Shown here piece after piece: positions 1 to 11,210 of a stretch of 64,000 bases of DNA. The notes beneath the pieces were generated by a model. The model saw nothing but the letters and a program-made list of their open reading frames with translations. It had not been told where the DNA came from and did not search any database. The translations under genes and the position numbers were made by a program. This DNA is from Alisma plantago-aquatica. Lineage: Eukaryota > Streptophyta > Magnoliopsida > Alismatales > Alismataceae. Where the stretch lies: the NCBI GenBank assembly GCA_963693085.1, contig OY856412.1, positions 1,409,961,194 through 1,410,025,193 on the forward strand, given 5' to 3'. Each line of letters starts with the position of its first letter. Position 1 is the stretch's first letter.

Positions 1-59
1 GTAACATATTTGATAACACAAAAGTTATTAAGCTTAAAGCCACTCATGGTTAGGAACAG

Positions 60-480
60 GCTGATCTTAACCCTCTTAATTCTGAGTTTCAAACTGAAGC
101 TAATAATTTGAGAAAAGAGCTTAAACAAGCTAAACTTTGTGAAGAATCCTTACGGAAAAAGAAATCTAGGGTTCAATGGTTGTATGAGGGTGATAGAGAA
201 TCTAGATTTTTCTACACCTCTATCAAAATGAGAAGACATTGGAATCATATTTACAAACTATTGGATAATGATTATCCTATCTCTGATCCTAACCATCTCC
301 TGGATTATATTTTATCTTTCTATGAAAAGCTTTTTAACAAGTCAAGAAAGTCTGAGGGGCTCAAGGACTTCCAATGGAAAGGGCCCATTCTTAATGAAGC
401 TTAGAAGATTAGTCTTACTAGCCCTGTTTCACAAGATGAGATTGATGAGGTGATTAAAAACATAAAGATGGGGAAGGAAC
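60..480 (+). pseudogene. LINE A ORF2, linker between endonuclease and reverse transcriptase
   Basis: This encodes the region just upstream of the RT in plant LINE ORF2 proteins. It shows the typical W-x5-GDRESRFFY pattern (SRVQWLYEGDRESRFFYTS), which in this family lies between the AP endonuclease and the RT. It continues past one stop at 402-404 into SQDEIDEVIKNIKMGK, the start of RT motif 0/1. It breaks at 480, where the solo LTR begins, and resumes at 4347. A nucleic-acid-binding linker role in target-primed reverse transcription is known for the family; nothing here suggests it is still expressed. Confidence 0.75.
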
Positions 481-623
481 TGACCGGCCTAAATCATGCG
501 TCCAAAAAGGAGCCGATCTAGAGTAGTCAATCTCTTAAGATAGTAACCCGACACTCAAACCCCCACAACTATTATACGGGGTCTAACATAGTAATCAGGG
601 TCAAACCATAGGGACAAGGTTAG

Positions 624-2868
624 TGTTGGTATGTATGCCCTGAGAGCCAATCATGGGATGATTGGTGGGATACATTAAGATTGATTTGATAAACATCAAA
701 GGCAAGCTTCCAATTCATTCTGGTTCAGTCATATGAGATAGTGATAGAACAGATTGAATGTCTAGAGAATGACAGTACTCAATGACGTATGCTTTCAGGT
801 TGAGGACCTGAGCGATGAGATCATACGGATGCTAAGAGTTTGTACATTCTTGTTATGTCCCTAGTCGGATGTCATTGTGGAAGGTAGATAGAAAACAATT
901 ACACACACGACTAGATTGTGGTGTTGGTTGATGACAGAATCTCATTAGTCATGATATAGAGATATCAAACCAAACACATAGGCACTTGTTAGAGAACAAG
1001 TGTACCGGACAAACCCACTGTGAGTTTGACACATGGAACCATGACATGGTAGTCACAGTCAGTACTCACAGTGATGGTGGTGACTGTGATTCTTTGACCT
1101 GAAATCACTACACTCAACACATGTCGTTGGACACACTTTGACATCATCAAACGCAGTCCTGAAACATGGGTTGTTATAAATGTGATGATTGGGTGGCTTT
1201 AACACATGGGGCTTTTGAGGGGTGAGTGATAGATATGGGATTTGTCCCTCCTGAGGGAGTTTGATATCCAAGGCCACTTGATGAGTAGGATTGAGATAGG
1301 CGTGCGCATGCATGTGTGAATCAGTATGTGATATTGATGTCATAAATATCTCGTTCAATCTACTCTGAGATCAAGAAAGTGAATGAACGTTGACAGGATG
1401 ACTGTTCCATGCCTCGAGTTCATTCTGGATATCAGTGACAAAGGAATTATACATTCGCTGTAACACCATTCACGGATTGTAGGATTGAAAGTTGTTCTCC
1501 AACTTTCTACTTTCACTTGGGTAGCACTGATGTGTGACTAGGCACCGCTCTTTGCTTGTGAAGTCATAAGTGTTATGGACTTTCACTGCCAACGTGAAAT
1601 GGACCTGCAGGGTCACACACGAAGGATTTAACCTGGAAGAGGATCTTTGTCCACAAGCAATGTTTAGATTGATTACTAAAGGAGTTTAGTAGTTCAATTA
1701 AACACTCAATCAATTGATAGCTCAATATCATATTGTTCAAGGTGTTGGACACATTGATTGGAGTATCAGATTGATTGAAATCTCATTTGACTGATTCTAC
1801 ACAATCTGCACTCCCAACTGATTGGCTCATGTGATGAACCGATCAGCTGAGCTTGGTGAACCGGTCGGCTCAAGTGTTGAGCCGATCGGCTCAAGATCAG
1901 GGTGAACCGATTGCTTCAAGTGTTGAAACGATCGATTCAACTGGTGCAACTGAGCAACTTGGGAAAATAGGATTGGTGAGAATTTTCCTTTCGTTTCAAT
2001 TGCCCAATTTGATTGGGAAATAGGATTGGCATTCGATATCAATTAGAAACAAAAGAAGGAAAGTCAATTGGGAATTGGTCAGGACCACGAACCAACCGGT
2101 TCAGAAAGTGAACCGACTGGTTCATGGGTCCCAACTGATCGGTTGAGTGTCAACCGACCGGCTCAGATCCCCAACTGACTATTTCATAAATGAAACGATC
2201 AGTTCAGGTTGCGAGTTGGTTGTTTTGTGGAAAATCTCAAACTCTTCTACTCCTGCTTTTAGTCCCATATTGCATGGGATGGAGAACCCTGTCCCATGAC
2301 CCTCCTATGTATAGGGGTATTGGGGGCTTCTCAAAGTACAACTCAGTGCAACCAGTTGCTCTACAAAGTTGTCGTTCTCTCTGGTTTTGGTAACCGAGTG
2401 AGCCCGAGCAAGGGCTACCCGCAAAGGGAGGCGTAGCAAGGGAAAGACAACTGTAGTTGCAACTGGAGGCAGGAGAGTGTTTTGGCGACTAGTACGTCAA
2501 TAGGAGGGTGCGACTCGTTCCAACTCCTTGTGGGACAAGGAGTGTGGAGTTCTAGGTGGTCCGTGTGGACTACTTCTGAGGCGGGAGGTTTTTGCCACTC
2601 AGGAGGACAACTGTCAACCCAGACAGTCCTAATGAGACCAGGAGTCATCAGTCCTGGTGCGACCAGGAGTTGCACATACATCGTCCAAGACCAGAGGTGA
2701 AGACTGCGTAAGGCGCAAGGTATTTTCACTGAGCAAGCCTCGGGACAAGGTATGATTCCACAAACCATCCCTTTCCTATTATATAGACATTGACGTGTTT
2801 CCTTGTTCCGGGTTTGGGGAGAAATGTTTTGTTTCCGTTGCCTTCTCTACCTCCCCTAAAACCCAACA
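624..2868 (+). mobile_element. Solo LTR (family C, Copia-type) nested in family B LTR, TSD GTTAG
   Basis: Runs from TGTTGG to CCAACA, a perfect 6-bp terminal inverted repeat, with GTTAG duplicated at 619-623 and 2869-2873. No coding domain is present, so it is read as a solo LTR of 2,245 bp. Its first 880 bp are clearly homologous to 62157-63035 at the other end of the window (shared start TGTTGGTATGTATGCCC). A TATA-like ATTATATAGAC lies near 2777-2787, close to the 3' end. A palindrome-rich block occupies 1811-2200. Confidence 0.85.
1811..2200. repeat. Cluster of short CG-containing palindromes in the family C LTR
   Basis: About ten variants of a motif built on AACCGATCGGTT and GAGCCGATCGGCTC, often followed by TCAAGTGTTGA, spaced by 10-40 bp. 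Examples are near 1837, 1858, 1877, 1905, 2093, 2113, 2139 and 2151. Each is an imperfect inverted repeat with a CG at or near the centre. It could be a regulatory-protein array or a string of small RNA hairpins. The truncated LTR of this family at the right edge ends before this block. Confidence 0.65.
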
Positions 2869-4346
2869 GTTAGCAGGTTTTAAGTACGCATGGTCTCACA
2901 CTCATATACTCCATATAAAATATGGTTTAAAAGGGTGTTCCCAAAGGAACGATAGTGCTCAAACCACAATAAAAGAAATAAAGCAAAGACAAAAATAAGG
3001 TGGAAATAAAGATATGGAAGGAAAACTTGGATTGTGATTCACCTATTAAAACTTCTCACCAACATGCAAACATCACCTCTCCCTCTCATATACTCCTATT
3101 AAGACTACAAGAAATAATATATGTGTCATTTCCTCTCTCTCTCTCTCTCGAGATAAGGATAGATCTAAGCCCAAGGACAACCTCTCTCTGGAGATGACCA
3201 TCAAAAAACTACAAGGAAGAACAAATGACCATAAGCTTTTGCATTCCAACATTTTCATGCATTCATACTACTTCATAACGCAAGATATTAGTGATACTAC
3301 TCTTTGGAGGTACCAACAATCAAACATCACAAGATGGTAGATAAGCATACAAGTGAAGCATTAAAATCAGTGCATGGAGATAATCTTGATGAGAGTATAT
3401 ATATTCAAAAAGGAGAGAGAATATACATGTTGGGAGAGAATTAGTGGCTACTCCCAACCCAAGTTTAGTGTTTAGCCACATATGTTTATGGGAAGTATAA
3501 TAGTATTAAAAAAATGATAGATACATCACGTTCCACAAAGAGATTAGGGAAGTACAACAAGATGGAAGTGATAGATCTAGATAGAGAAAGAAGAACATGA
3601 TACAACACAATACTTCTTCAGATCTAGATCCAGGAGGTCAGTGGCATGGACATTCTCCTTCTCTCAAAGAAGATGGAGCCTTCAATCTTCTTTCTCCTCA
3701 ACTTCCACCTTTGGAGATCTAAGATTCATTGGGTGGATGGGAATGAGTCTGGAAAATGGCATCACTTCATGGTCCTTTGAGATCAACTCATTTGACAAGA
3801 TGAGTAGGTGGCCTATTTATAGGCGTGCTCCACTGATTTAACTCCTTGACCATGGTTGAGGTTTGATATTGGTCAAATCCTAATCTCAGTCGAGGCTTCA
3901 TTACCATCTTCTCCTCAGTCGAGGTGGATTAAGTCTCCTTCTCAGTCACGGTTTGGGTGATGCACCCCTTTGGTCAGACTGTGGTCTAGAGCTTGGTCGT
4001 GGTCTGGGTGTTGCACCCGTTTGGTCAGACTGCGGTCTAGGGCTTGGTCGTGGCTTCATGCCGCGAGCATGTGGAAGCGGGTGTGAGAGGCATGAGGCAC
4101 CGTAGGTGTGAGGGGCATTGAGGTGATCTTTGAGACCTCGATTGCGGTGGGGTGATCCCTAATGTTCGAATGGGCCGTGATGGAGGTGTCAACCACGACC
4201 TTGGCTCGATGTGACCCTACAACCCAGGATAAAGTGTGTGAGATATTTGGCATAAAGTGCTAAAATATGTGAAAAAAAATCTATAAAATCTATGGTAGGG
4301 GAGGTATAAAATATATGTTAAAAGTGTATAAAATGAGGTGTTATCA

Positions 4347-6261
4347 GGAACCTGGACGTGATGGGTTCAATTCCCATTTTATTAAAAACAATTGGCACAT
4401 TATTGGTCTAGATGTGAGTGAATCTGTTACAGAGTTTTTCAAAAATGGAAAAATGTCAAACGAAGTAAATAAAACCTTCATTACGCTTATCCCTAAAGGT
4501 CTGAACTCTGATGAACTTAAGAATTGACATCCAATATCCTTGTTTAATGATATTATAAAATCCTTTCTAGGATTCTCACAAATAGGTTAAATATGGTGTT
4601 GCCTTCTTTTGTTAGTCCAAACCAGTGCGCCTTTATCTGAGGAAGAAGCATTAAAGAATCCAATTTGTTATCAAATGAGATTATTCAAGATTTTGGTAGA
4701 GCAAGATCTAGTCATAAATTGTTCCTCAAGATTGATATTTCTAAGGCTCATGATTCAGTTAAATAGGACTTTCTCTTTGATGTTATGTATAGGATGGAGT
4801 TTCCTATACTTTGGATCTAGTGGCTAAGTGAAATCGTTAGTTCTATATCTTATCATATTTTGGTTAATGGTGAACCAAATCCTCTTTTCAAACCAACTAA
4901 TGGCATTAGGCAAGGAGACCCTATTGCTCCCTACCTATTTGTCATAGTTATGCAAGGTTTTTCTGTGTTGATGGAGGATGCTATAGAGAAGGTTTATATT
5001 ACGCCTTTGAAGGATTCCAAAGAGTTGAACATCTCTCTTCTCATCTTTGTGGATGATATTATGGTCTTTGATGAAGCTAATGTCAAGAATGCAAACGAGA
5101 TATCTTTACTATGTGACACCTTTGGTAAACTCTCTGGAATGATTATAAATACTGGTAAGAGTGAAGCCTATTTTAGTGTATCCTCTCCAAAAAATGTTCT
5201 AATTCATATTCTTGGATTTAAGGAGGAAACTCTTCCTTCAAAATACCTAGGATTGTCTCCCTTTGTGGATAAGCTATCTAAATCTTCTTGTGACCCTCTG
5301 ATTGATAAAGTCAAGCATAAATTGGACTGTTGGAAGTCCAATATGTTGTCCCTTGCTGGTCGAGATGAACTTATCTGGTTCACCCTTTCTGTTATTCATT
5401 TATACTGGATTCGGTCCTTTCCTCTCCCAACCTCTGTTCAAAAGGAGATTGAAAAATATTGAAGAGACTTTTTTTGTGGAAAAAATGAGAATCACAACCA
5501 TTTACATCTTGTTCAATGGAGAAAGTAACTCTTCCTTTTGGAGAAGGTGGTTTTAATATTAAGAAGATCAATGACTCCTCTATGACCTATCTTCTACTCA
5601 ATGTGTGGGATATTGTAAGCAAGAAAGACTCCTTGTCAGTCAAGTGGATCCACAAGAGGTACCTATCAAATAAATCCTTTTGGACCATCAAAGAATCACC
5701 CAATATGTCCTAGGCCTTCAAGAAATTATTGAGGTGCAGGAAAATGTTGGTTATGTTTGTTAGCTATAAAGTGGGAAATGGGGAATCTATCCTTGGTTCA
5801 ACCATAATTTCCTTGTTGATTTGATTGGTGAGAATAGTATCCTAAAGCTTGGACTACATATTCACAGTGAACTAAGATGCATAATTCACAATGGTTCTTG
5901 CTTCTTACAATCAAATCGTTACAACATGAAGCTTATGAAAACTATTGGTTCTATTCCTATTGAAAAGAACAAGGAAGATGTTATTCTGCTCAATGGAGTA
6001 AGAAATACAAAGCTCAAAATTAGTTGGAACTTTGTTAGAACAATGGGAAGTTCTACTACTGATTTCAATTGGATATTGAAAGGTGCTTCTCCCAAGAGTT
6101 ACCAAGTAAACTTATGGAAAGTGTTTCATGATAAATTGCCTACTTTTAATTATATTATAAGAATTGGGATCCCTTCTGTGTTGAGATGTTACCTGTGTGA
6201 GAAGGACTATGAAGATACTTCTCACATCTATTTTTTGTGCAACTACACTAGTGAGATATAG
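4347..6261 (+). pseudogene. LINE A ORF2, reverse transcriptase and zf-RVT domain
   Basis: Begins with the conserved PGRDGFN motif, then TFITLIPKG, GIRQGDPIAPYLF and the catalytic box FVDD (usually FADD) near 5046-5060. Next come the thumb and connection region (LPSKYLGL, LAGR) and a C-terminal zf-RVT segment around 6170-6245 with C-x2-C and H-x4-C ligands. The enzyme would copy LINE RNA at a nicked target. The frame is open from 4860 to 5462, but stops and shifts occur before and after, for example at 4525, 4637, 4762 and 5461. It is a decayed copy. Confidence 0.85.
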
Positions 6262-6661
6262 TCTCTACTGAGCAAAAAATTTCCTTTCTCTAAACCTAGA
6301 ACCATTAGTGAGATGGATGAAATCTAGAATGCTATTTGGAGAATCTATTGTTTATGTGTCTATCACTTCTTATAGCAAGAGAGGAACCTGAGATGCTTTG
6401 AAAATTGTGCTAGACCTCCTACTATACTATTGAAGCATATTATGGGTTCCATCAAAGTTTTCTACTAGATCCTTTTCTTTTGTTTTGACTAGCATGGCTT
6501 GTTTGTTCATGATAAGTTTATTCTGAGTTTTGAGCATGTTGCCTTTGTGTTTTTTGGCTTTTTTAGTCATATATACATATTGGAAAGATAGATAGATACA
6601 TCTATCTATCTCTCTCCCTTCCATCTCTTGTATCACCCTTTTTTCAAAAATACAAAAAAAA
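6262..6661 (+). other. LINE A 3' UTR and poly(A), with GATA/TATC microsatellite
   Basis: Non-coding tail of LINE A. It contains a short inverted tetranucleotide tract, (GATA)n then (TCTA)n, around 6583-6612, then a run leading to eight A at 6654-6661. The next base starts recognisable Copia sequence. Confidence 0.7.
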
Positions 6662-8481
6662 GCAACAGAGTTTTGAGGGACCAAAAAAATAATTTCTTGA
6701 TTCAAACAACCTCCTTTACCGCATTGGATGCAACAATATACCCAACCTATGTTGTAGAATCTACAATTGTCTCTTTCTTAGAACTCTTCTATCTCACTGT
6801 TCCATTGTTGAGGTAGAACAAAAATTCTGATTGTGATTTGTAGTCATCTTTTTCAGTTTGGAAACTTACATTGATGTAACCTTTTACCACCAACTCTTCC
6901 CAAACACCATAGACAAGGAATTGATCCTTAATTCTTCTAAGTACTTAAGGATGCTCTTTACAGTTGTCTAGTGAGCTTCAGGGGGATTTCACAAATATCT
7001 TCTTGTCATGCTCAAGGCAAATGAGACATGTTGGTGAGTGGATAATATTTTGTACATGATGGATCCAATTGTACATGCATATGGAATCTTGGTCATGCAT
7101 TCCCTTTCTTCACAAGAATTGGGACATTGACCTCTAGAGATAATAACACCATGACACAAGGGTAGGTTGCCTCTCTTTGATGAAGAACCTCTTCAACACT
7201 TTGTCAATGTATGTTCTCTTACTTAGTCTAAGAATCCTTTCGGATCTATCTCTATAGATCTTGATTCCTAAGATGTAGGATTCTTCACCTGAGTCCTTCA
7301 TAGAGAATGTATATCCAATCCAAGTATTTACCTTCTGTAAAGTAGGTATGTCATTCCCCATTAATGGTATGTCATACAAATACAATATAAGGCATACAAT
7401 CATGCTCCCACTATACTTCGTGTAAATACATGGTTCATCTTCATTTTTACTAAAGCAAAGCTATTTGACTATTTTGTCAAATTGAAGATTCTAGCACTGA
7501 GATACTTGCTTCAATCCATAGACTGGCCTTTGTATCTTATAGACTTTATTTGCATCATTTGTATTTATAAAACCTTGAGGTTGTGCCATGTACACATCCT
7601 CAAGTAGATTCCCATTAAGTTATGCAACTTTAACATCCATCTGCTAAATCTCATAGTCATGATAAGCTACAATGACAATCATGATCCTGATGGACTTAAC
7701 AATGGAAATTTGAGAAAAGGTTTCATCATAGTCAACACATTGAACTTGTCTAAAACCCTTTGCAACCAATTGACCTTTGTAAGTTTGTACATTATCATCC
7801 ACATTACCATCCATGTTGGTCTTCTTCTTGAAGACCCATTTGCACCCTATGTGTTTTACCCCTTCAGGGGAATCCACCAAGGTCCATACCTTATTGGTGT
7901 ACATGGATTCCATCTCCGATCTCATGGATTTAAGCCATTTCATAGACCATGGTCCCTTAATAGTTTCTAGGTAGGTTGTTGTCTCATCATCATGACAAAC
8001 TAATTGCCTTCTTGAGTTACAAGATAGACAAATCTTTTCGTCTCAAGGTGTCTCCAACTAGATCTGTGAGGTTCATATGTTACATGTGGAATTTGAGATT
8101 CCACAACAATTTGTGATTCTCTATGTTCCTCTTGTACCTCTATTGGTTCAATGCTTTCTTGTTGGTCTTGAACTTCTTAAAGTTCTATTTTCCTCGCATT
8201 GATTCCTTTGGAAATGAATTCCTTTTCTAGGAATACAACATCCCTGGCAACAAAAACTTTGTTGTCAATTTGAGTATAGAAGTAATATCCTTTGGTTTCC
8301 CTAGGATATCCAAAAAATAGTAATTATCATATTTGCGTCCAATCATTTTGGGAAATTTCTTTCTCACATAAGCTTCACAACCCCAAATCTTCTTAAAAGG
8401 CACATTGGGACGTTTCCCATACCATATCTTATATGGTGTCTTTTGAATTGATTTAGATTGTATGTGGTTAAGAGTAACATT
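6662..8481 (-). pseudogene. Old Ty1/Copia polyprotein: integrase C-terminus, RT, RNase H
   Basis: Read on the minus strand from 8481 down. It holds the integrase C-terminal part (TPYKIWYGKRPNVPFKKIWGC, 8330-8440), then the RT start (HIGCKWVFKKK and YKGQLVAKGFRQ, 7700-7870), the connection region (SYILGIKIYRDR and LSKRTYIDKVL, 7200-7290), and an RNase H tail reaching 6662. Stops and shifts split it throughout. The integrase is interrupted exactly at 8481 by the CACTA transposon and resumes at 61583. The C-terminal RNase H is cut by LINE A at 6662. This is the host layer of the nest. Confidence 0.9.
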
Positions 8482-8508
8482 CACTACAGCAAAAATGCCC
8501 ATTAGTGG
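8482..8508 (+). repeat. Left terminal inverted repeat of outer CACTA
   Basis: Begins CACTACAGCAAAAATG and pairs with 61556-61582 with about two mismatches over 27 bp. The next base outward is the last base of the ATT target duplication. Confidence 0.9.
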
Positions 8509-8830
8509 CCTTTTTGAAATACCACAAAAAAAAAACGCCACTAAACATGTTTAGTGGCATTTCTTGACACTTAAAAAAATGCCTCTAGTACCAATGCCAC
8601 TAGAAAGATAGTGGTGTAAGTTGTAAATGCCACTAAACATTTGTCTTTAGTGGCTTCCAATAAATGCCAAATAAAGGTCACTAAACCATCATTTGGAATT
8701 TATAAAAAACCCACTATCCATCAATTGGCTTTTATATAAATGCCACTATTTTGTATAATGTTGTTGTATTAAACGGTTCTGATTGAGTGTAGTGGCGTAT
8801 AGAAAAAGCCACTAATGACATACTAGTTCT
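8509..8830. repeat. Subterminal repeat block of outer CACTA (GCCACTA motif)
   Basis: About a dozen copies of ATGCCACTA or its complement TAGTGGCAT occur in both orientations within 320 bp. In En/Spm elements such subterminal repeats bind the element-encoded TNPA-like protein. The right end (61500-61555) has only a few copies, so the ends are unequal. Confidence 0.75.
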
Positions 8831-9099
8831 ATATCACTACATTTTCATGGTTTTTACTCATTATATTTTTAGTTCATTATCAAGTTTTCTACTTGACTGC
8901 CAATTGTAGTCGAACTCAGTTTTCCAAAAGTATGAACATTTTTTATTTATAATGAAATGACAATTACATGGGGAGGACATTTTACCTTTCCCCTTAGATT
9001 GAATACAACACCAATGATATACTTTCATATATATAATTTTTTTTATTAAATAAAATAACTTCTAGATCATTGAATCTGTCCCTTCCCTAAGATGACTAT
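8831..9099. other. AT-rich non-coding stretch in outer CACTA
   Basis: I see no coding or repeat structure here beyond AT-rich sequence between the subterminal repeats and the last exon-like piece. Confidence 0.5.
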
Positions 9100-9344
9100 C
9101 TACTTTTAAGCATGCCGACTTCACAGCTCCTTCTAGAAATAGCTTCAGCAGCCCATTCAGCAAGCACCTTCTCAGATGGCACTTCAGCCCCAGGGACAAG
9201 CATTACAATCAAGCTTACAACCTTCTCAACCATCTAATTACCAGCTTCAATAGCAGTTGCAGCTAAATAATTCATTGAGCTTGAGTCAACATCTATTCCA
9301 ACTATTGCAATCGATGCATTTTCGGTGACTTGTAATTGGACGAA
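9100..9344 (-). pseudogene. Unidentified terminal exon (part of the captured-gene stretch)
   Basis: A minus-strand exon-like segment. A good acceptor (polypyrimidine then TTTTTCAG) ends at 9345, and an open frame follows with ENASIAIVGIDVDSSSM and PSEKVLAEWAAEAISRRS, interrupted by one TAG near 9236 and ending at TAG 9100-9102. Amino-acid composition and flanking splice sites look like real coding sequence. The GIDVDSSS stretch is reminiscent of universal-stress-protein domains, but I do not claim this. It lies downstream of the other host fragments in the same orientation. Confidence 0.4.
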
Positions 9345-9555
9345 CTGAAAAAGAGTAGTCCTGGAGATAAAACAGTAAACAAAATAGACTTCTAATTTTT
9401 TTGTAGGCACAACTAAAAAGAGCAGAATAATGGGAATGAGATCACTAGACATGTGAGACAATTAGAATGAATTCAACAATTAACTTTGGCTACATAAAGC
9501 ATAACCAATACAAGGTCTAGAATTCCCAACATCACGATAAGAAAGTTCATCTAAA

Positions 9556-9820
9556 ACTACTTGGACTTCTTCTAGTTCGAAACTTTTCAGTAGAAGGTCC
9601 TCCAAAGCTAGATGATCGAGTATTAGATTCAACCATGGAATGGGAGCTTGCAGATGCTTTTTAGACATGAGAATTAGTTAGTTTTAGAGAAGATGCAACC
9701 TCGACCATTTTTCGCAGCTCTTCTGGTAACATTTTGCTGATCTTCTCAGTTGCCATCCTATTAATAATTTCAGGTGCCATTTCAGGAAACTGGGATCCCA
9801 ATCCAATTTCTCTTGCATAG
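9556..9820 (-). pseudogene. TPR7/OEP61-like fragment (captured host gene piece)
   Basis: The minus-strand frame contains PEMAPEIINRMATEKISKML followed by PEELRKMVEVASSLK and then a Ser-rich linker. This matches the repeated 'SPDM...ASxMIGKMSPEE(I/L)QKMVxxASS' module between the TPR and membrane anchor of plant TPR7/OEP61, an outer-membrane chaperone receptor of ER and chloroplast. Only this middle part is present: no TPR repeats and no C-terminal anchor. A stop follows LTNSHV. The family assignment is by motif recall, so it is moderate. It sits between the kinase piece and the last exon, on the same strand. Confidence 0.5.
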
Positions 9821-10184
9821 TTACAGCTTGAGAAGAAGATGGTAAACCAGTAGCCAAGCCCTAGGCTTGAGAAGAAGAGAATAAAATTGAGTACAAATTA
9901 GAATCAATAGAATATAACTGAGTACAAAATGATAAAAGGTGGATATAACTAATAAAATAACACATGTAAGAAGTATCTTAAATAAAGGAGAATATGAGCA
10001 TGATAATAAGTTGTATCAAAATTCCATTTATACTAGATAAAAGGACTTTACCAGGAAACAAATTGTTTGTCACATGTGGTTAAGTTCACCCCAAGTTGAT
10101 CCTACATCTGCAAAATGAGCTGCAATAAGTACATCAAAATTTATAGTAGATAGCAGCATGCATCTAGATGATCATAGGATAAGA
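9821..10184. other. Non-coding stretch between captured pieces
   Basis: AT-rich, no recognisable coding content. Probably intron or filler between the kinase-like and TPR7-like fragments. Confidence 0.4.
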
Positions 10185-10416
10185 TTCAAGGTTTTATGTA
10201 AGACTACCCCTTGACAAGCAATCATAGACTGAAATGATGTTTTTATTCTCCAACTAGACTCCCTCCAGAGCACATATGTTTATCTATGCGACATGATGGA
10301 GATCTTGATCTCTAATATAAATTGTTTCATGATTTCAAACAAGAGTTTGAGTACCTTCACTGCCAGTTCCGTACCATCAGAGAGATAACCATCCTATATG
10401 TAGTTGCTGCCCCCTT
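10185..10416 (-). pseudogene. Receptor-like cytoplasmic kinase (class VI) fragment, captured
   Basis: Starts at a clean acceptor (TTACAG, exon from 10416). The frame gives KGGS...DGYLSDGTELAVKVLK, then MKQFILEIKIS. After a shift it gives VYDCLSRGSL followed by a stop and NLE. This is the ATP-binding lobe of plant RLCK-VI kinases. In intact members it reads GKGGSSxVYRGxLPDGKELAVKxLK...EFVLEIEII...LLVYDFLSRGSLEENLHG. The glycine loop, the VAIK lysine (in AVKVLK), the alpha-C glutamate and the hinge are all recognisable in order. The catalytic loop and everything after are missing. The copy has two stops and one frameshift. Confidence 0.75.
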
Positions 10417-11210
10417 CTGTAATCAAATTTTGTGATAGAAAATCAGATGATACATTATATTAGATTGCAAAAAAAATCTAAAAAGAAAAAGAGGATATTA
10501 GAGCACAAGAAAGGTATAACAAATCAAATAACAATGATTTGCATTTACTTGCTAGTTGAGTTAAGATGCTCCTATTGTGATACACAAATGTTGTGATGAT
10601 GCTAAATTGAAAACCTTATAGCAATAGTCAATACCTACTAGAGAAAGTAAAAGATAAGTATTACGTTGGGAATAATGTTGGAACAAGCTTAATAAAAAAA
10701 ATTGTATGTATGATGTTCATTATGATAAATTATGATATGTATCACATTCTAAATGTAGTAAAAGTCTTTGTGAAAAAGATCTACAATATTTTCATGTGCA
10801 CACTTTTGCAAACCTTGGCACTGATAAGATTAGAGCAACTAGGTAGAGCATATGAATCAATCATTTATTTAACAAAAAATAACACCAGAAGAGTGCTCAC
10901 TTGAACATGAATCTAATTACCGAAAAAAGTAACTCTAGTATCAACATAAAAATATTTCTAGCACTGTTACAGATGATACATTACTTCTCTATGGTATGAT
11001 CTACAAGTTCATCAAGCAAGGTAAATAAAGTGTGCACCCCTCCGTTACTAGACAACATGAAACAAAAAAGATGAGTGGGGGTGATAATGCATGAGACTAT
11101 ATCAATCAAAAATGGTTTTGTTCATCTACAAGAAGCATTTTTAATATCATTATTAACTAGAACCATTATATGATATATTTTTAATGCATTACAATAAATC
11201 AAATTTAAAC
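10417..11210. other. Intron-like AT-rich stretch, no feature seen
   Basis: No domain recognised on either strand. The one short plus-strand frame (10710-10904) has no domain. Likely intronic or flanking DNA carried along with captured fragments. Confidence 0.4.

Larger units (their letters stand above)
481..4346 (+). mobile_element. Solo LTR (family B) inserted in LINE A, TSD GGAAC
   Basis: The element starts TGACCGG and ends GTTATCA, and it is flanked by the 5-bp repeat GGAAC at 476-480 and 4347-4351. TG...CA ends plus a 5-bp duplication are diagnostic of LTR retrotransposon integration. Minus the nested LTR at 624-2868 it is about 1.6 kb with no gag or pol, which fits a solo LTR left by recombination. 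A TATA-like CTATTTATAGG lies near 3814-3824 on the plus strand. A (CT)n tract is at about 3131-3149. The short minus-strand open frames in it have no recognisable domain. Confidence 0.8.
1..6661 (+). mobile_element. L1-type LINE (LINE A), 5' end outside window, split by a nested LTR
   Basis: A plant L1 LINE on the plus strand. The segment before the RT (60-480), the RT and zf-RVT domains (4347-6261), a 3' UTR and a short poly(A) at 6654-6661 are in order. A TG...CA element occupies 481-4346 between two copies of GGAAC; without it the reading frame passes from one side to the other. Directly after the poly(A) begins Copia RNase H sequence on the minus strand, so LINE A was inserted into that Copia. 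The endonuclease and ORF1 lie beyond the left edge, so the left target-site duplication cannot be checked. Several nonsense codons show that it is dead. Confidence 0.85.

Noticed and set aside
1059..1358. 99-codon His-rich minus-strand ORF
   Set aside because: Lies in the LTR. The homologous stretch at 62580-62850 is broken differently, so it is not a conserved protein.
2415..2768. 117-codon minus-strand ORF and its plus-strand partner at 2482-2700
   Set aside because: Within the family C solo LTR. No domain, no homology in the second LTR copy, and opposite to LTR polarity.
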